NCBI GenBank assembly: GCA_019634795.1
Contig: JAHCAR010000005.1
Coordinates: 1-64,000, forward strand
Length of the DNA stretch: 64,000 nt
Direction of reading: 5' to 3'
From: Dokdonella sp.
Lineage (GTDB): Bacteria > Pseudomonadota > Gammaproteobacteria > Xanthomonadales > Rhodanobacteraceae
Part shown: piece after piece, positions 44,537 to 53,700 of the stretch
Position numbering within the stretch: position 1 is the stretch's first letter
Layout of the letters: every line of letters starts with the position of its first letter
Position numbers and translations under genes: made by a program
The notes under the pieces: generated by a model
Seen by the model: the letters and a program-made list of their open reading frames with translations, nothing else
The model's database searches: none
What the model was told of the DNA's origin: nothing

Positions 44537-45010
44537 TCAATCGATCCGGTAAACGCGCGCCTTCGGCATGTCCTCGACGACCTGCAGGAACCAGCGCCCG
44601 GCGATGCCCGGAACGAGCTTGACCTCGGGCGCATGCAGGGTCTCGCGCAGCTTCACGCTGCCCTTGAGCACCTTCCACTGCTGGCCATTCTCGAGTTCGA
44701 AGACGGTCCCGGGTTGCCAGCCGTCGAGCGATCCCTTGAGGCGGCTGCTGATCGGGCCTTCATCGAGACCGGCGAGGAATTTCGGCGACTGCTCGCGGGT
44801 CGACTCGGCCACCGCGGCCTCGACCGTCTTCACCGATTCCTCGCGCAACAACCGGTTGAGCAGCTGCAGTTGCTGCGCGGAAAGGGTATCGAGACCGGTT
44901 GCATGGCGCTGCTCGGCATTGAGTCGCTGTTCGATATCCACGTAAGGCTGGCCGGCCATTGCAGCGGACGAGAGCAGGAGCAATCCGGCAAGCGGAAATC
45001 TCAGGCGCAT
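44537..45010 (-). CDS. Exported protein of unknown function
   Basis: 157 residues from ATG 45010 with a signal peptide (FPLAGLLLLSSAAMAGQP). The mature part has a helical segment (LDTLSAQQLQLLNRLLREES) and a strand-rich end with PGTVFELENGQQWKVLKGSV and RWFLQVVEDMPKARVYRID. The C-terminal half resembles a small SH3-like/OB pattern. Conserved in this group by impression; no function known. Transcribed away from the AI-2E-type gene and towards imuB. Confidence 0.72.
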   Translation of the reverse strand: MRLRFPLAGLLLLSSAAMAGQPYVDIEQRLNAEQRHATGLDTLSAQQLQLLNRLLREESVKTVEAAVAESTREQSPKFLAGLDEGPISSRLKGSLDGWQPGTVFELENGQQWKVLKGSVKLRETLHAPEVKLVPGIAGRWFLQVVEDMPKARVYRID

Positions 45011-45184
45011 GTTCAAGAGGCATTCCCCGATCGGGCGGCACCGGCGCAACGACTGCGCCGGCATGCCGCGAAGTCTGTGTCAGCGGGATTGCAGTGATAT
45101 GACAGCGGTGAGGCTGCCTTCAGGCTGGCCCACAATGCCCACGATCAACGGTCGAAAAATACTTTCAAATCAGGCTGATGAAGA

Positions 45185-46387
45185 TCATTTTTCAAGCATT
45201 ATCGCCCAGCCCTGCAGGCCCTCGACGCGGCTGCAGACGATCTTCACGCAGACCAGCATCGGCACCGCCAGCAGCAGGCCGAGGATGCCCCACATCCAGC
45301 CCCAGATCATCAGCCAGAGGATGATCGCCAGTGGATTGAGATTGACCGTGCGACCGAGGGCCAGCGGCGTGGCCAACTGGCTTTCGAGCAGATGCAAACC
45401 GAGATACCCGGTAGCCGGCAAGGCCGCCGCGCCGAGGCTCGGGAACTGGGACAGGCCGACCAAGGCGAGCAGGGCGGCCATGATCAATGGTCCGACATAG
45501 GGGGTCAGGTTGAGCAGGGCGGCCAGCGCACCCCAGAGTAGCGGTGAATCGACGCCGAGCCCCCAGAGCAGGCCGCTGGTCGCACAGCCGAGTGCGATGC
45601 TGGTCGAGCAAACGGTCAGGAAATAACGCGACAGGTCGTTCTGGATCGAGCGCACGATGTCGACCGTGATGCGCTTCTTCTCCCAGGTCGAACGCATCAT
45701 CAGGGTCCGGCGCAGCAGGCTGTCGCCATAGAGCAGGAAGAAATAGGTCAGCAGGACCACGGCCAGCACGCTGGCCAGCACCCGCGGCGTCGTCGTCAGC
45801 AGGCTCGGGCGGGGCTGCGACTGGACCACGACCTGCTGCTTGCCGGGCTTGCCCTCGCCGGCAATTTCGCTCAGCGATTCGCCCATCTTGTTGGCCTCGG
45901 CGATCGGTCGCATCAGCGACTTGAGCTTGGGCGTCACGTTGCGGATGACCTGCGGTGCACGCCCGACCCATTCGGCGGCCGGTGCATAGAGCGCATTGCC
46001 GATGCCCACGACGGTCGCCATGGTCAGCGAAATGAGCAGCAGGGCGGCAATCCAGCGCGGCAACCAGCCGCTGGCCAGGCGCTTCATCATCGGGCTCAGC
46101 AACAGGGCAAAGAATGCCGCGAGCAGGATCGGCAGGATCAGTTCGGCGGCGAAATAGCAGGTATAGAGGCCTCCGACGACGACGAGTACGGCGAGCAGCT
46201 TGTGGATTCCCGCGTTGACGTCGAGCAGGGATTCGCGAACGGCCCGGTTGAGCACGCGATTCCCGGGCGACGCATCGCGCCCGCCTTCCTCGACGTCAGC
46301 CGCCGCGGTGGCAGCAGGGCTTTCGACGGCGGGCACCGGCGGCTCCGCCTGCGCAGCCGGAAGGCCGGACTTTTCCTCTGCTGTCAT
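45185..46387 (-). CDS. AI-2E family transporter (PerM/TqsA-like permease)
   Basis: 400 residues from ATG 46387. A Pro/Ala/Glu-rich cytoplasmic N-terminus (1-60) precedes eight predicted membrane segments. The family block LLNLTPYVGPLIMAALLALVGL and PLALGRTVNLNPLAIILWLMIWGWMWGILGLLLAVP (in parts) are typical. Members export autoinducer-2 or other small solutes or act in Na+/H+ antiport; the substrate here is unknown. It is transcribed divergently from the gene at 46599. Confidence 0.9.
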   Translation of the reverse strand: MTAEEKSGLPAAQAEPPVPAVESPAATAAADVEEGGRDASPGNRVLNRAVRESLLDVNAGIHKLLAVLVVVGGLYTCYFAAELILPILLAAFFALLLSPMMKRLASGWLPRWIAALLLISLTMATVVGIGNALYAPAAEWVGRAPQVIRNVTPKLKSLMRPIAEANKMGESLSEIAGEGKPGKQQVVVQSQPRPSLLTTTPRVLASVLAVVLLTYFFLLYGDSLLRRTLMMRSTWEKKRITVDIVRSIQNDLSRYFLTVCSTSIALGCATSGLLWGLGVDSPLLWGALAALLNLTPYVGPLIMAALLALVGLSQFPSLGAAALPATGYLGLHLLESQLATPLALGRTVNLNPLAIILWLMIWGWMWGILGLLLAVPMLVCVKIVCSRVEGLQGWAIMLEK

Positions 46388-46598
46388 GCAAGTTCCCGCA
46401 GGATCGTTGCGGCCATTCTGCACGGGTTCCCCGGCCGATGCGGAGAACGCCGAACCGGCGTTTAACCGCCGTTCCCGAATCGATGCGCAGCGGTGGCGCG
46501 AAGTCCGCTGCCGAGGTTGCCGCGGCCCGTTCAGCGCATGTCGCACGCAAGGCGTTAGGGTCGAGGCAAGGGAGTCCAGCGTCAGAGGAGTTCAGACC

Positions 46599-47045
46599 AT
46601 GAAAATGCATTGGGATTTCTTCAAGGAGTCGGACACGTCGATGGGCGTCTTCTATCCGCTGCACTATGTGATGGCGGCATTCGACAACGAGGCGCGCGCC
46701 GGGGAAATCCGCGAGCGCTTTCTCGAGGCGGGATTCAGGGAGGACGATGTCGCCGCCGTCGATGGACCCTTCGTCGCGGAAAGGCTCGAATCGATGGAAG
46801 ATTCGAGCGTGCTCGAAAAGATGGGTCAGGAGTTGGTGCGGGCAGTCGGCACCGAGCTCGGCTACGTCGACGACGATCTGAAGACGGCCCGGCGCGGTGG
46901 CGCCTTCCTGTTCGCCTACACCCCCGACAGGGAGACCACCGACAAGGCCGTCGAGTTGCTCAAGTACGCCCATCCGATCTACGCACGCCGCTACCATCGG
47001 GCTGGCATCCACCGGATCAGCTATCCGAAACAATCGGTGCTCTAG
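46599..47045 (+). CDS. Hypothetical protein, possibly stress-related
   Basis: 148 residues from an ATG with AGAGGAG upstream. It starts MKMHWDFFKESDTSMGVFYP and has AAFDNEARAGEIRERFLEAGF and DDDLKTARRGGAFLFAYTPDR, giving a ferredoxin-like pattern with two helix-strand units, reminiscent of small stress-response proteins of the general-stress type. Lone gene; no partner visible. Confidence 0.7.
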   Translation: MKMHWDFFKESDTSMGVFYPLHYVMAAFDNEARAGEIRERFLEAGFREDDVAAVDGPFVAERLESMEDSSVLEKMGQELVRAVGTELGYVDDDLKTARRGGAFLFAYTPDRETTDKAVELLKYAHPIYARRYHRAGIHRISYPKQSVL

Positions 47046-47255
47046 TCCGGCATCCGGGATACGCTCGCCGGCCAGGGCGAGGTCGCGCCCTGGCCGGGGA
47101 TCGCGGTTGCTTTCCAGAATTGGCGCAGCTGATGCGGAGGAACGCGGTTGCGTCGGGGACTGCAATTGCAACCAAGCATGCCCACTTCGGGTCAATGATC
47201 CGGTTGCCGGGTCTGCCCCCAGGGCAACGATGCCCATCGGAACGACCATCCAGCC

Positions 47256-47936
47256 ATGACCGTATCGAAACCCGTCGAGAGATCCGTTGTGCGACGACTC
47301 TTCGCGCGTATCCGCAAGCGCCCGCGCCTGATGGTCTCGGCCATCGTGTTCTGCCTGTTGCTCGCTGCCGCGACCGGCCTAGGGATCAGGCTCACCCTGG
47401 CCATCCTGCTTTCGTTCGACCTCAGCATCTGCCTGTTCCTCGGCATGACTGCGTGGGTGTTCTCGCATTCCGACGAGAAGTCGATGCGTCGCCGCGCGGC
47501 GGCCGAAGACAATGGGAGCTGGAGCTTCCTGCTGACCAGCATCGCCGTGTCCGCCGTGGTCCTCGTTGCGCTCGGCGCCGAACTGCATGGCAGCAAGAGC
47601 GGCGAGCTGCTCGATATCGGACTCGCCGCGGTCAGCCTGGTGCTTTCCTGGCTTTTCATGAACACGATGTTCGCACTGCACTATGCGCACCGGTATTACT
47701 GGGAGGAGCACGAACAGGCAGGCGCCGAAAAGCTCGGCTTTCCGGGCGCCAACAGGCCGGACTACTGGGACTTCGCCTACTTTTCGTTCGTGATCGGCAT
47801 GACTTTCCAGGTCTCCGACGTCGCGATCAACGACCGCCATATCCGTCGCATCGCCCTGATGCACGGCGTCATCGCGTTCTTCTTCGATGTCGTCATCGTG
47901 GCCCTCAGCGTCAACCTGATCGCCGGCAACCACTGA
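47256..47936 (+). CDS. DUF1345 inner-membrane protein
   Basis: 226 residues with five to six membrane segments. The family block PDYWDFAYFSFVIGMTFQVSD and the end GVIAFFFDVVIVALSVNLIAG are characteristic of DUF1345. Function unknown. The gap before it (47046-47255) holds no gene and no recognisable element. Confidence 0.88.
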   Translation: MTVSKPVERSVVRRLFARIRKRPRLMVSAIVFCLLLAAATGLGIRLTLAILLSFDLSICLFLGMTAWVFSHSDEKSMRRRAAAEDNGSWSFLLTSIAVSAVVLVALGAELHGSKSGELLDIGLAAVSLVLSWLFMNTMFALHYAHRYYWEEHEQAGAEKLGFPGANRPDYWDFAYFSFVIGMTFQVSDVAINDRHIRRIALMHGVIAFFFDVVIVALSVNLIAGNH

Positions 47937-47963
47937 TTGCAGGCCTGCAGTCTGCGCCAGACG

Positions 47964-49598
47964 CTAGCCGGCTCGTGGCCGCAGCAGACTGCTCGCGACG
48001 GCTTCGGCCACCCTGATGCCATCCACCGCCGCCGACAGGATGCCGCCGGCGTAGCCGGCGCCCTCGCCGGCCGGGTACAGCCCGCGTGTGTTCAGGCTCT
48101 GCAGGTCATCGTCGTTGCGCTTGATGCGGATCGGTGACGAGGTCCGGGTTTCGATGGCGGTGAGGATCGCATCGTGCTGGTCGAAGCCGCGGATCTGCCG
48201 GGCGAATGCCGGCAGCGCCTCGCGCATCGCGGCCAGGGCGAAGTCGGGCAGGGTCCCCGCGAGGTCGCACAGTTGCACACCCGGTTTGTACGAGGGTTCG
48301 ACCGTGCCGAGCCCGGTTGACGCGCGACCGCCAAGGAAATCCCCGACCAGTTGCGCTGGCGCATCGTAGTTCGATCCGCCGAGGGCAAACGCTCGCTCCT
48401 CCCAATGGCGCTGGAAGGCGATGCCGGCCAGCGGACCGCCCGGATAGTCGGCCGGGGTGATGCCGACCACGATCGCGCTGTTGGCGTTGCGCTCGTCGCG
48501 CGAATACTGGCTCATGCCATTGGTAACCACGCGTCCCGGTTCGGAGGCCGCGGCGACCACGGTGCCGCCCGGACACATGCAGAAGCTGTAGACGGAACGT
48601 CCGTTGGCGGCGTGGTGGACGAGCTTGTAGTCGGCGGCGCCGAGCAACGGATGCCCGGCGCTCGGACCGTAGCGGGCGCGATCGATCAGTCCCTGCGGAT
48701 GCTCGATGCGGCAACCGATCGAGAACGGCTTGGCCTCGACGTAGATTCCGCGCGCATGCAGCATCTCGAAGGTGTCGCGGGCACTGTGGCCGATGGCGAG
48801 GATGACGTGCCCGGCCTCGAGTTGTTCGCCGCTGGCCAGCACGACGCCGCGCATCTGGCCGTCCTCGACGTGCAGGTCCGTGACCTTGCTCGAGAAGCGG
48901 AATTCGCCGCCGAGCGCCTCGATGCTGGCGCGCATGTGTTCGACCATCTTGACTAGGCGAAACGTGCCGATGTGCGGCTTGCTGACGAACAGGATTTCTT
49001 CCGGCGCGCCGGCCTTGACGAATTCGGTCAGCACCTTGCGCCCGTAGTGGTGCGGGTCCTTGATCTGGCTGTAGAGCTTGCCGTCGGAGAACGTGCCGGC
49101 GCCGCCCTCGCCGAACTGCACGTTCGATTCGGGATCGAGCCGGCTCTGGCGCCAGAAGCCCCAGGTATCCCTGGTGCGTTCGCGCACGGCCTTGCCGCGT
49201 TCGAGGATGAGCGGACGCAGGCCCATCTGGGCAAGGATCAGCGCGGCAAGGATGCCGCATGGCCCGGTACCGATGACTATCGGACGCCGCGGAAGGGGCT
49301 GCACGCGCCGGGCCGGGACCGATTCGCCGCTGTCGACGAAGCGATAGCGCGTGTCCGGAGTCGCCATGACATGCGGATCCGCGGCGTGCGCCGCCAGCAA
49401 CTCCGCATCGCGCTGCGTGCGCACGTCGACGGTATAGATGAAGGCGATGGCCGACTTCTTGCGCGCATCGACGCCGCGCCGGAAGATCGCGAACTCGAGC
49501 GGCTCGTCGGCTGCCAGGGCCAGTCGCGCACGGATCGCCTGGGCCAAGGCCTGCTCCTCATGGTCGAGCGGCAGCTTGATTTCGGTCAGTCGCAGCAT
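47964..49598 (-). CDS. Uncharacterised FAD-dependent dehydrogenase (COG2509 type)
   Basis: 544 residues. The first 100 residues form the family-specific alpha/beta cap; then PIVIGTGPCGILAALILAQMG, the FAD Rossmann motif, GEGGAGTFSDGKLYSQI and the C-terminal NLYPAGEGAGYAGGI-like GLYPAGEGAGYAGGILSAA. The enzyme family is broadly conserved and its substrate is unknown. It lies 24 bases after the next FAD enzyme gene on the same strand, with YaeQ upstream. Confidence 0.85.
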   Translation of the reverse strand: MLRLTEIKLPLDHEEQALAQAIRARLALAADEPLEFAIFRRGVDARKKSAIAFIYTVDVRTQRDAELLAAHAADPHVMATPDTRYRFVDSGESVPARRVQPLPRRPIVIGTGPCGILAALILAQMGLRPLILERGKAVRERTRDTWGFWRQSRLDPESNVQFGEGGAGTFSDGKLYSQIKDPHHYGRKVLTEFVKAGAPEEILFVSKPHIGTFRLVKMVEHMRASIEALGGEFRFSSKVTDLHVEDGQMRGVVLASGEQLEAGHVILAIGHSARDTFEMLHARGIYVEAKPFSIGCRIEHPQGLIDRARYGPSAGHPLLGAADYKLVHHAANGRSVYSFCMCPGGTVVAAASEPGRVVTNGMSQYSRDERNANSAIVVGITPADYPGGPLAGIAFQRHWEERAFALGGSNYDAPAQLVGDFLGGRASTGLGTVEPSYKPGVQLCDLAGTLPDFALAAMREALPAFARQIRGFDQHDAILTAIETRTSSPIRIKRNDDDLQSLNTRGLYPAGEGAGYAGGILSAAVDGIRVAEAVASSLLRPRAG

Positions 49599-49622
49599 CG
49601 GGAGTCTTCTTTCGGAGTTCGG

Positions 49623-50807
49623 TCAGAGCGCCATGCCGGCGGCATGTCCGGATGCCCAGGCCCACTGGAAATTGTAGCCGCCCAGGTGCCCGGTCACGTC
49701 GACCACCTCGCCGATGAAGTAGAGACCGTCCACGAGCCGCGATTGCATCGTGGTCGAGGACAACTGATCGGTGTCGACGCCGCCCAGGGTGACCTCGGCG
49801 GTGCGGTAGCCCTCGGTGCCGCTGGCGACGACAGGCCAGGCCTCGAGTTGACCGGCAATCTCGCGCAATTCGATCTCGCGCAATTGTCTCATCGGCTTGT
49901 TGCCGAGCCAGACCTCGCACAGGCGCTGGGCGAATCGGCGCGGCAGCAGGTCGCCGAGCACGGTCTTCAATTCGGCGGCCGGACGTTCGCGCTGCTGCGC
50001 ATGGAGGAATTCGAAGGCGTCCATATCGGGCATCAGATCCAGGCGCAGGTCGTCGCCCGGCTGCCAATAGGAGGAGATCTGCAGGATCGCCGGGCCGCTG
50101 AGACCGCGATGGGTGATCAGCAGATCGGCACGGAAGCTGGCCCCGTTGCAGCGGCTTTCGACCGGCAAGGCCACGCCGCTGAGGTCCTGCAGGCGCTCGT
50201 GATGCTTGCCGCTGAGGGTCAGCGGAACGAGTCCGGCGCGCACCGGCAGTACTCCATGGCCGAATTGGCGGGCCAGGTCGTAGCCGAAGCCGGTCGCGCC
50301 CATGCTCGGTATCGACAGGCCGCCCGTGGCGACGACGAGGGCAGGGCATTCGATCTCGCCAAGGCTGGTCTCGATGCGGAACGCGCCGTCCCTGCGCTGC
50401 ACCTTGGCGACGCTGCAGCCGGTATCGATGCGCACTCCGGCCTGCGCGCACTCGTCGAGCAGCATGGCCACGATCTGCTTTGAAGACACGTCGCAAAACA
50501 GTTGTCCGAGCTCCTTCTCGTGCCAGACGATGCGGTGGCTGTCCACCATGTCGATGAAGTCCGCGGGCGTGTAGCGCGCCAGCGCCGACTTGCAGAAGTG
50601 CGGATTGGCCGAGAGGAAATTGGCCGGCGTGGTCCCGGTGTTGGTGAAGTTGCAGCGTCCGCCGCCCGACATCAGGATCTTCTTGCCGACCCGGTTGGCG
50701 TGCTCGATCACGCGCACGCGTTTGCCGCGCCGGCCGGCCGTGAGCGCGCACATGAGCCCGGCGGCACCGCCACCGATGATCACCACGTCCACGGCCGCGC
50801 TCGCCAA
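49623..50807 (-). CDS. BaiN/HI0933-type NAD(P)/FAD-dependent oxidoreductase
   Basis: 394 residues from a TTG (50807) placed directly after the yaeQ stop (TGATTTG); a GTG at 50792 is an alternative start. DVVIIGGGAAGLMCALTAG, MSGGGRCNFTNTGTTP and the C-terminal GGYNFQWAWASGHAAGMAL are the HI0933 family signature. Members reduce flavin-linked substrates, including dehydroxylation of bile acids in gut bacteria (BaiN); here the substrate is unknown. Confidence 0.9.
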   Translation of the reverse strand: MASAAVDVVIIGGGAAGLMCALTAGRRGKRVRVIEHANRVGKKILMSGGGRCNFTNTGTTPANFLSANPHFCKSALARYTPADFIDMVDSHRIVWHEKELGQLFCDVSSKQIVAMLLDECAQAGVRIDTGCSVAKVQRRDGAFRIETSLGEIECPALVVATGGLSIPSMGATGFGYDLARQFGHGVLPVRAGLVPLTLSGKHHERLQDLSGVALPVESRCNGASFRADLLITHRGLSGPAILQISSYWQPGDDLRLDLMPDMDAFEFLHAQQRERPAAELKTVLGDLLPRRFAQRLCEVWLGNKPMRQLREIELREIAGQLEAWPVVASGTEGYRTAEVTLGGVDTDQLSSTTMQSRLVDGLYFIGEVVDVTGHLGGYNFQWAWASGHAAGMAL

Positions 50808-50808
50808 A

Positions 50809-51366
50809 TCAGCGACCCGGCGGATTGGAGGTCATGCGCGGACGCGGATCGATGCCGATCACCGAATCGGTCGAAAGGATCTGCACGTGGCCGTCCTGGA
50901 TCAGGCATTGCACGCGCAAGCCGCGTTGCGCGAGTGCCGCCAGGGCGTCGACCGATTCGCTGGCGATGTCGATCACGTCGAGGTTCTTGAGACGCTGCAG
51001 GACTTCGGCGGACTTCTCCCACCAGATGTCGGCGCTGCGACCGCCGTAGTTGACCACGATGACCTTGCGAGCCCGGGCGCAGGCCTTGCGGATGCGCACC
51101 GGATCCGACTGGCCGAGGTCGATCCACAGGGCGATGTCGCCGTCGAGTTCCTTGCGCCAGAGGTCCGGCTCCTCGTCATTGCTGAGGCCCTTGCCGAACT
51201 CGAGGCGCTCGTCGGCATACAGGGCAAACGCAAGCAGTCGCACCATCATGCGTTCATCGGTTTCGGACGGGTGCCGGGCCAGGGTCAGCGCATGGGTCGC
51301 GTAGTAGTGGCGATCCATGTCGCTGAGCTGCAGCTCGATCTTGTAGATGGTGGCATTCGGCGCCAT
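50809..51366 (-). CDS. yaeQ: YaeQ-family protein
   Basis: 185 residues. MAPNATIYKIELQLSDMDRH, then HPSETDERMMVRLLAFAL, DIALWIDLGQSDPVRIRKAC and WWEKSAEVLQRLKNLDV make up the conserved YaeQ core, a PD-(D/E)XK-like fold without proven nuclease activity. It is the first gene of the minus-strand run yaeQ - HI0933-type - COG2509-type. Confidence 0.93.
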   Translation of the reverse strand: MAPNATIYKIELQLSDMDRHYYATHALTLARHPSETDERMMVRLLAFALYADERLEFGKGLSNDEEPDLWRKELDGDIALWIDLGQSDPVRIRKACARARKVIVVNYGGRSADIWWEKSAEVLQRLKNLDVIDIASESVDALAALAQRGLRVQCLIQDGHVQILSTDSVIGIDPRPRMTSNPPGR

Positions 51367-51393
51367 GACTCGGCCTGGTCGGACAAAGCCGCC

Positions 51394-51399
51394 ATTGTA
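51394..51399 (-). promoter_or_regulatory. yaeQ: Candidate -10 box of yaeQ
   Basis: TACAAT on the minus strand, five of six consensus bases, 27 bases from the ATG, in the 150-base region separating yaeQ from the copper locus. No clear -35. Confidence 0.3.
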
Positions 51400-51516
51400 G
51401 GCGTTGACCGCGGAAAAGAGCGGAGCGCTGTCCCTGCTTGCGCCGATTGCGGGTCGCTTGAAAACTTTTGCTTCAGCGAGCAGTCTATTTCGGCGCTGAA
51501 ACGGTCCGGATTCCCC

Positions 51517-51897
51517 TTGTCGCGTATTGCCCTCAAATGCCTGCTGGCCCTGATGCTTTGCCTGAACGGCTTCGGCATGCCATCGGCCATGGCGCACGCC
51601 GTCACGCCGGGCAGTGCGGCGGCACCCGCCAGTTCCGTCCACCCCTGCCATGAAGGCATGAGCGACGCTGCGGCGACCGACAGGTCGAATCCCGACCAGC
51701 CAAGCGGAGCACGCGACGACGGCCGCGCATGCTGTGCAAACGGCCAGTGCTTTTGCGGCTGCATCGTCTCGGCGGTATTCGACGTTCCGCTGCTGGCGCC
51801 AGCCCTTCATGTGCTGTCCGAGCGTACGCTCGCAGTCGATGAGCCCGGCTTCCCGCAAGCCCGTTCCGGCGTGCTTCAGCGACCTCCCATCCTCTGA
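51517..51897 (+). CDS. copL: CopL-family copper-resistance regulatory protein
   Basis: 126 residues from a TTG (51517); no ATG occurs before the signal peptide, so the start is uncertain. N-terminal signal RIALKCLLALMLCLNGFGMP. The mature protein is Cys/His-rich: ASSVHPCHEGM and DDGRACCANGQCFCGC, a metal-binding cluster matching CopL of Xanthomonas, which is needed for copper-induced expression of the copAB genes. The TolC-type gene follows after 123 bases, consistent with copL heading a copper operon. Confidence 0.75.
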   Translation: MSRIALKCLLALMLCLNGFGMPSAMAHAVTPGSAAAPASSVHPCHEGMSDAAATDRSNPDQPSGARDDGRACCANGQCFCGCIVSAVFDVPLLAPALHVLSERTLAVDEPGFPQARSGVLQRPPIL

Positions 51898-52020
51898 TTC
51901 CCGCCTGACGACTGCGGTCGTCTGAGCCGCGGGCCCACCGGCCCGCATCCGTCACCCGCACGATTCCCAACGGCGACACCCGCGCGTGTCTGCTGATCGT
52001 GCCTGTCAATGGAACATGCA

Positions 52021-53700
52021 ATGAAACGAGTGTTTTCAAGGCTGCCAATGGTGGTCCTGGTGGCCATGCTTACGGCCTGCGCTTCGGTATCGCGGCGCGA
52101 AGGTGCCGACCGGGTCCAGGCCATGGTCAGCCAACGCGTGCCGGATGCCCGATTCTGGCCGCAGCAGCCGCAAGCTGCTGCCGCGGTCGAAAAGCGCCTC
52201 GGCGAGCTGGTCGCGGTCCCACTGACGCCTGCCTCCGCGCAGAGAATTGCCTTGCTGAAAAATCCCGGGCTTGCCGCCAGCTTCGCCAGGCTCGGAATCG
52301 CCCAGGCCGACGTCGTCGAGGCGAGCAGGATCGGCAATCCGGGCTTTTCCGGCTCGGCGCTGCGCGACGGCGGGCCTTCGAAGATCACGATGGGCCTGAG
52401 CCTGCCCTTGTCCGACCTGCTCTTGCTGTCTTCGAAGCGCCGCCTTGCCGAAGGCGACTATGAGCGCGCCCAGCAGTTGATCGCCGCGGAAATCGTCACG
52501 CTCTGCGCCGATGTCAACCAGGCCTGGTACGAAGCCGCCGCTGCGCAACAGGTAGCCGCCATGCGTGATGCGGCTTCGAGCGCGGCCGCGGCCTCCGCCG
52601 ACCTGGCCCGACGCTATTACGAAGCGGGAAACATCAGTGCGCTGGCCTTGAAACTGGAACAGGCCGCGGCAAGTCAGGCGCGCATCGCAGCGAGCATGGC
52701 CAGGGCCGAATCCACGCGTGCGCGACTGCTGCTGAATACGCGGATGGGCCTGAGCGGGGACATGGCTGCCAGTTGGCGGCTCGATGTCCCTTTGGCTGCG
52801 CCGGTCGAGAACGAGGATGGACTCGAAGCGCTGCGGGCACTGGCTCACGACAATCGCCTCGACCTGCTCGCCGCACGTCGCGAAGTGGAGCTGCTTGGGC
52901 AGGCCCTCGGCGTGGTCCGGCGCTGGCGCCTGATCGGCAGTATCGATCTCGGCATCGAACGCGAGCGCGAGGCCGATGGCAGCAAGCTGACCGGGCCAAG
53001 CCTGTCGCTGGCGATTCCGCTGTTCAACCAGGGACAGGCCGCAATCGCGCGCGCCGAGGCCCAGCTCGAGGTCGGTCGGGCCAGGCTGGCCGGTCTCGAA
53101 GTGCAGATCGACAACGCCGTGCTGCTCGGACGCGAGCGCGTGGCGGCCATGCGCAGCATCGTCGAGGACTACCGCTCGGCCCTGATCCCCCAGCGCGAAG
53201 CCATCGTCGCGCGCCAGCAGGAACGAAACAATTTCATGCTCTCCAGCGCGTTCGAACTGCTGTTGTCCCGGCAACAGGAATTCGATGCCTATGCGGCCTA
53301 CCTCGATGCCGTGCGCGACTACTGGCTGGCGCGGAACGAACTCGGCCGCGCGATTGGCACGGCCTTGCCGAGTGACGCCTCGGCCGGCGCCCGCGTGATC
53401 GGCGTCGAAGCGCTGCTCGCGCCGCCCGAAGATGCGGGCATGGAGCACATGCACCATGGCGACCCCGCGGACGCCGTGCCGGGCATGGACCACTCCGGGC
53501 ATGCGATGCCGCAGGTGGAAGCCGGGCCCGCAGAGGATCCGGTTCCGGCAAGTGGTGAGGGCAGGGGAACGGAGCATTCCGGCCGCGCTTCGACCGCGAC
53601 AGCACGGGCGCCGGCCGGAACGGAAAAGGCGAGGGAGCGTCACCAAGACGCGCACGAAAGCGGCGGGACAATGCACGACCGACACGAGGGCTCGAAATGA
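52021..53700 (+). CDS. TolC-family outer-membrane lipoprotein with Met/His-rich tail
   Basis: 559 residues from ATG 52021 (an ATG at 52009 would add 4). Signal peptide with lipobox LTAC. Two TolC repeats with long coiled coils: VEASRIGNPGFSGSALRDGG, ARRYYEAGNISALALKLEQAAA, LSLAIPLFNQGQAAIARAEAQLE. The last 110 residues are unusual: EHMHHGDPADAVPGMDHSGHAMP and further His/Asp/Glu-rich stretches, a likely copper-binding tail absent from ordinary CusC/OprM proteins. Being next to a multicopper oxidase it may take copper out of the periplasm, but no RND pump (cusA/cusB) is in view. The stop overlaps the next gene by 4 bases. Confidence 0.88.
   Translation: MKRVFSRLPMVVLVAMLTACASVSRREGADRVQAMVSQRVPDARFWPQQPQAAAAVEKRLGELVAVPLTPASAQRIALLKNPGLAASFARLGIAQADVVEASRIGNPGFSGSALRDGGPSKITMGLSLPLSDLLLLSSKRRLAEGDYERAQQLIAAEIVTLCADVNQAWYEAAAAQQVAAMRDAASSAAAASADLARRYYEAGNISALALKLEQAAASQARIAASMARAESTRARLLLNTRMGLSGDMAASWRLDVPLAAPVENEDGLEALRALAHDNRLDLLAARREVELLGQALGVVRRWRLIGSIDLGIEREREADGSKLTGPSLSLAIPLFNQGQAAIARAEAQLEVGRARLAGLEVQIDNAVLLGRERVAAMRSIVEDYRSALIPQREAIVARQQERNNFMLSSAFELLLSRQQEFDAYAAYLDAVRDYWLARNELGRAIGTALPSDASAGARVIGVEALLAPPEDAGMEHMHHGDPADAVPGMDHSGHAMPQVEAGPAEDPVPASGEGRGTEHSGRASTATARAPAGTEKARERHQDAHESGGTMHDRHEGSK

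Noticed and set aside
44428-45010. imuA upstream of imuB
   Set aside because: The gene there encodes an exported protein with a signal peptide and no RecA-like motifs.
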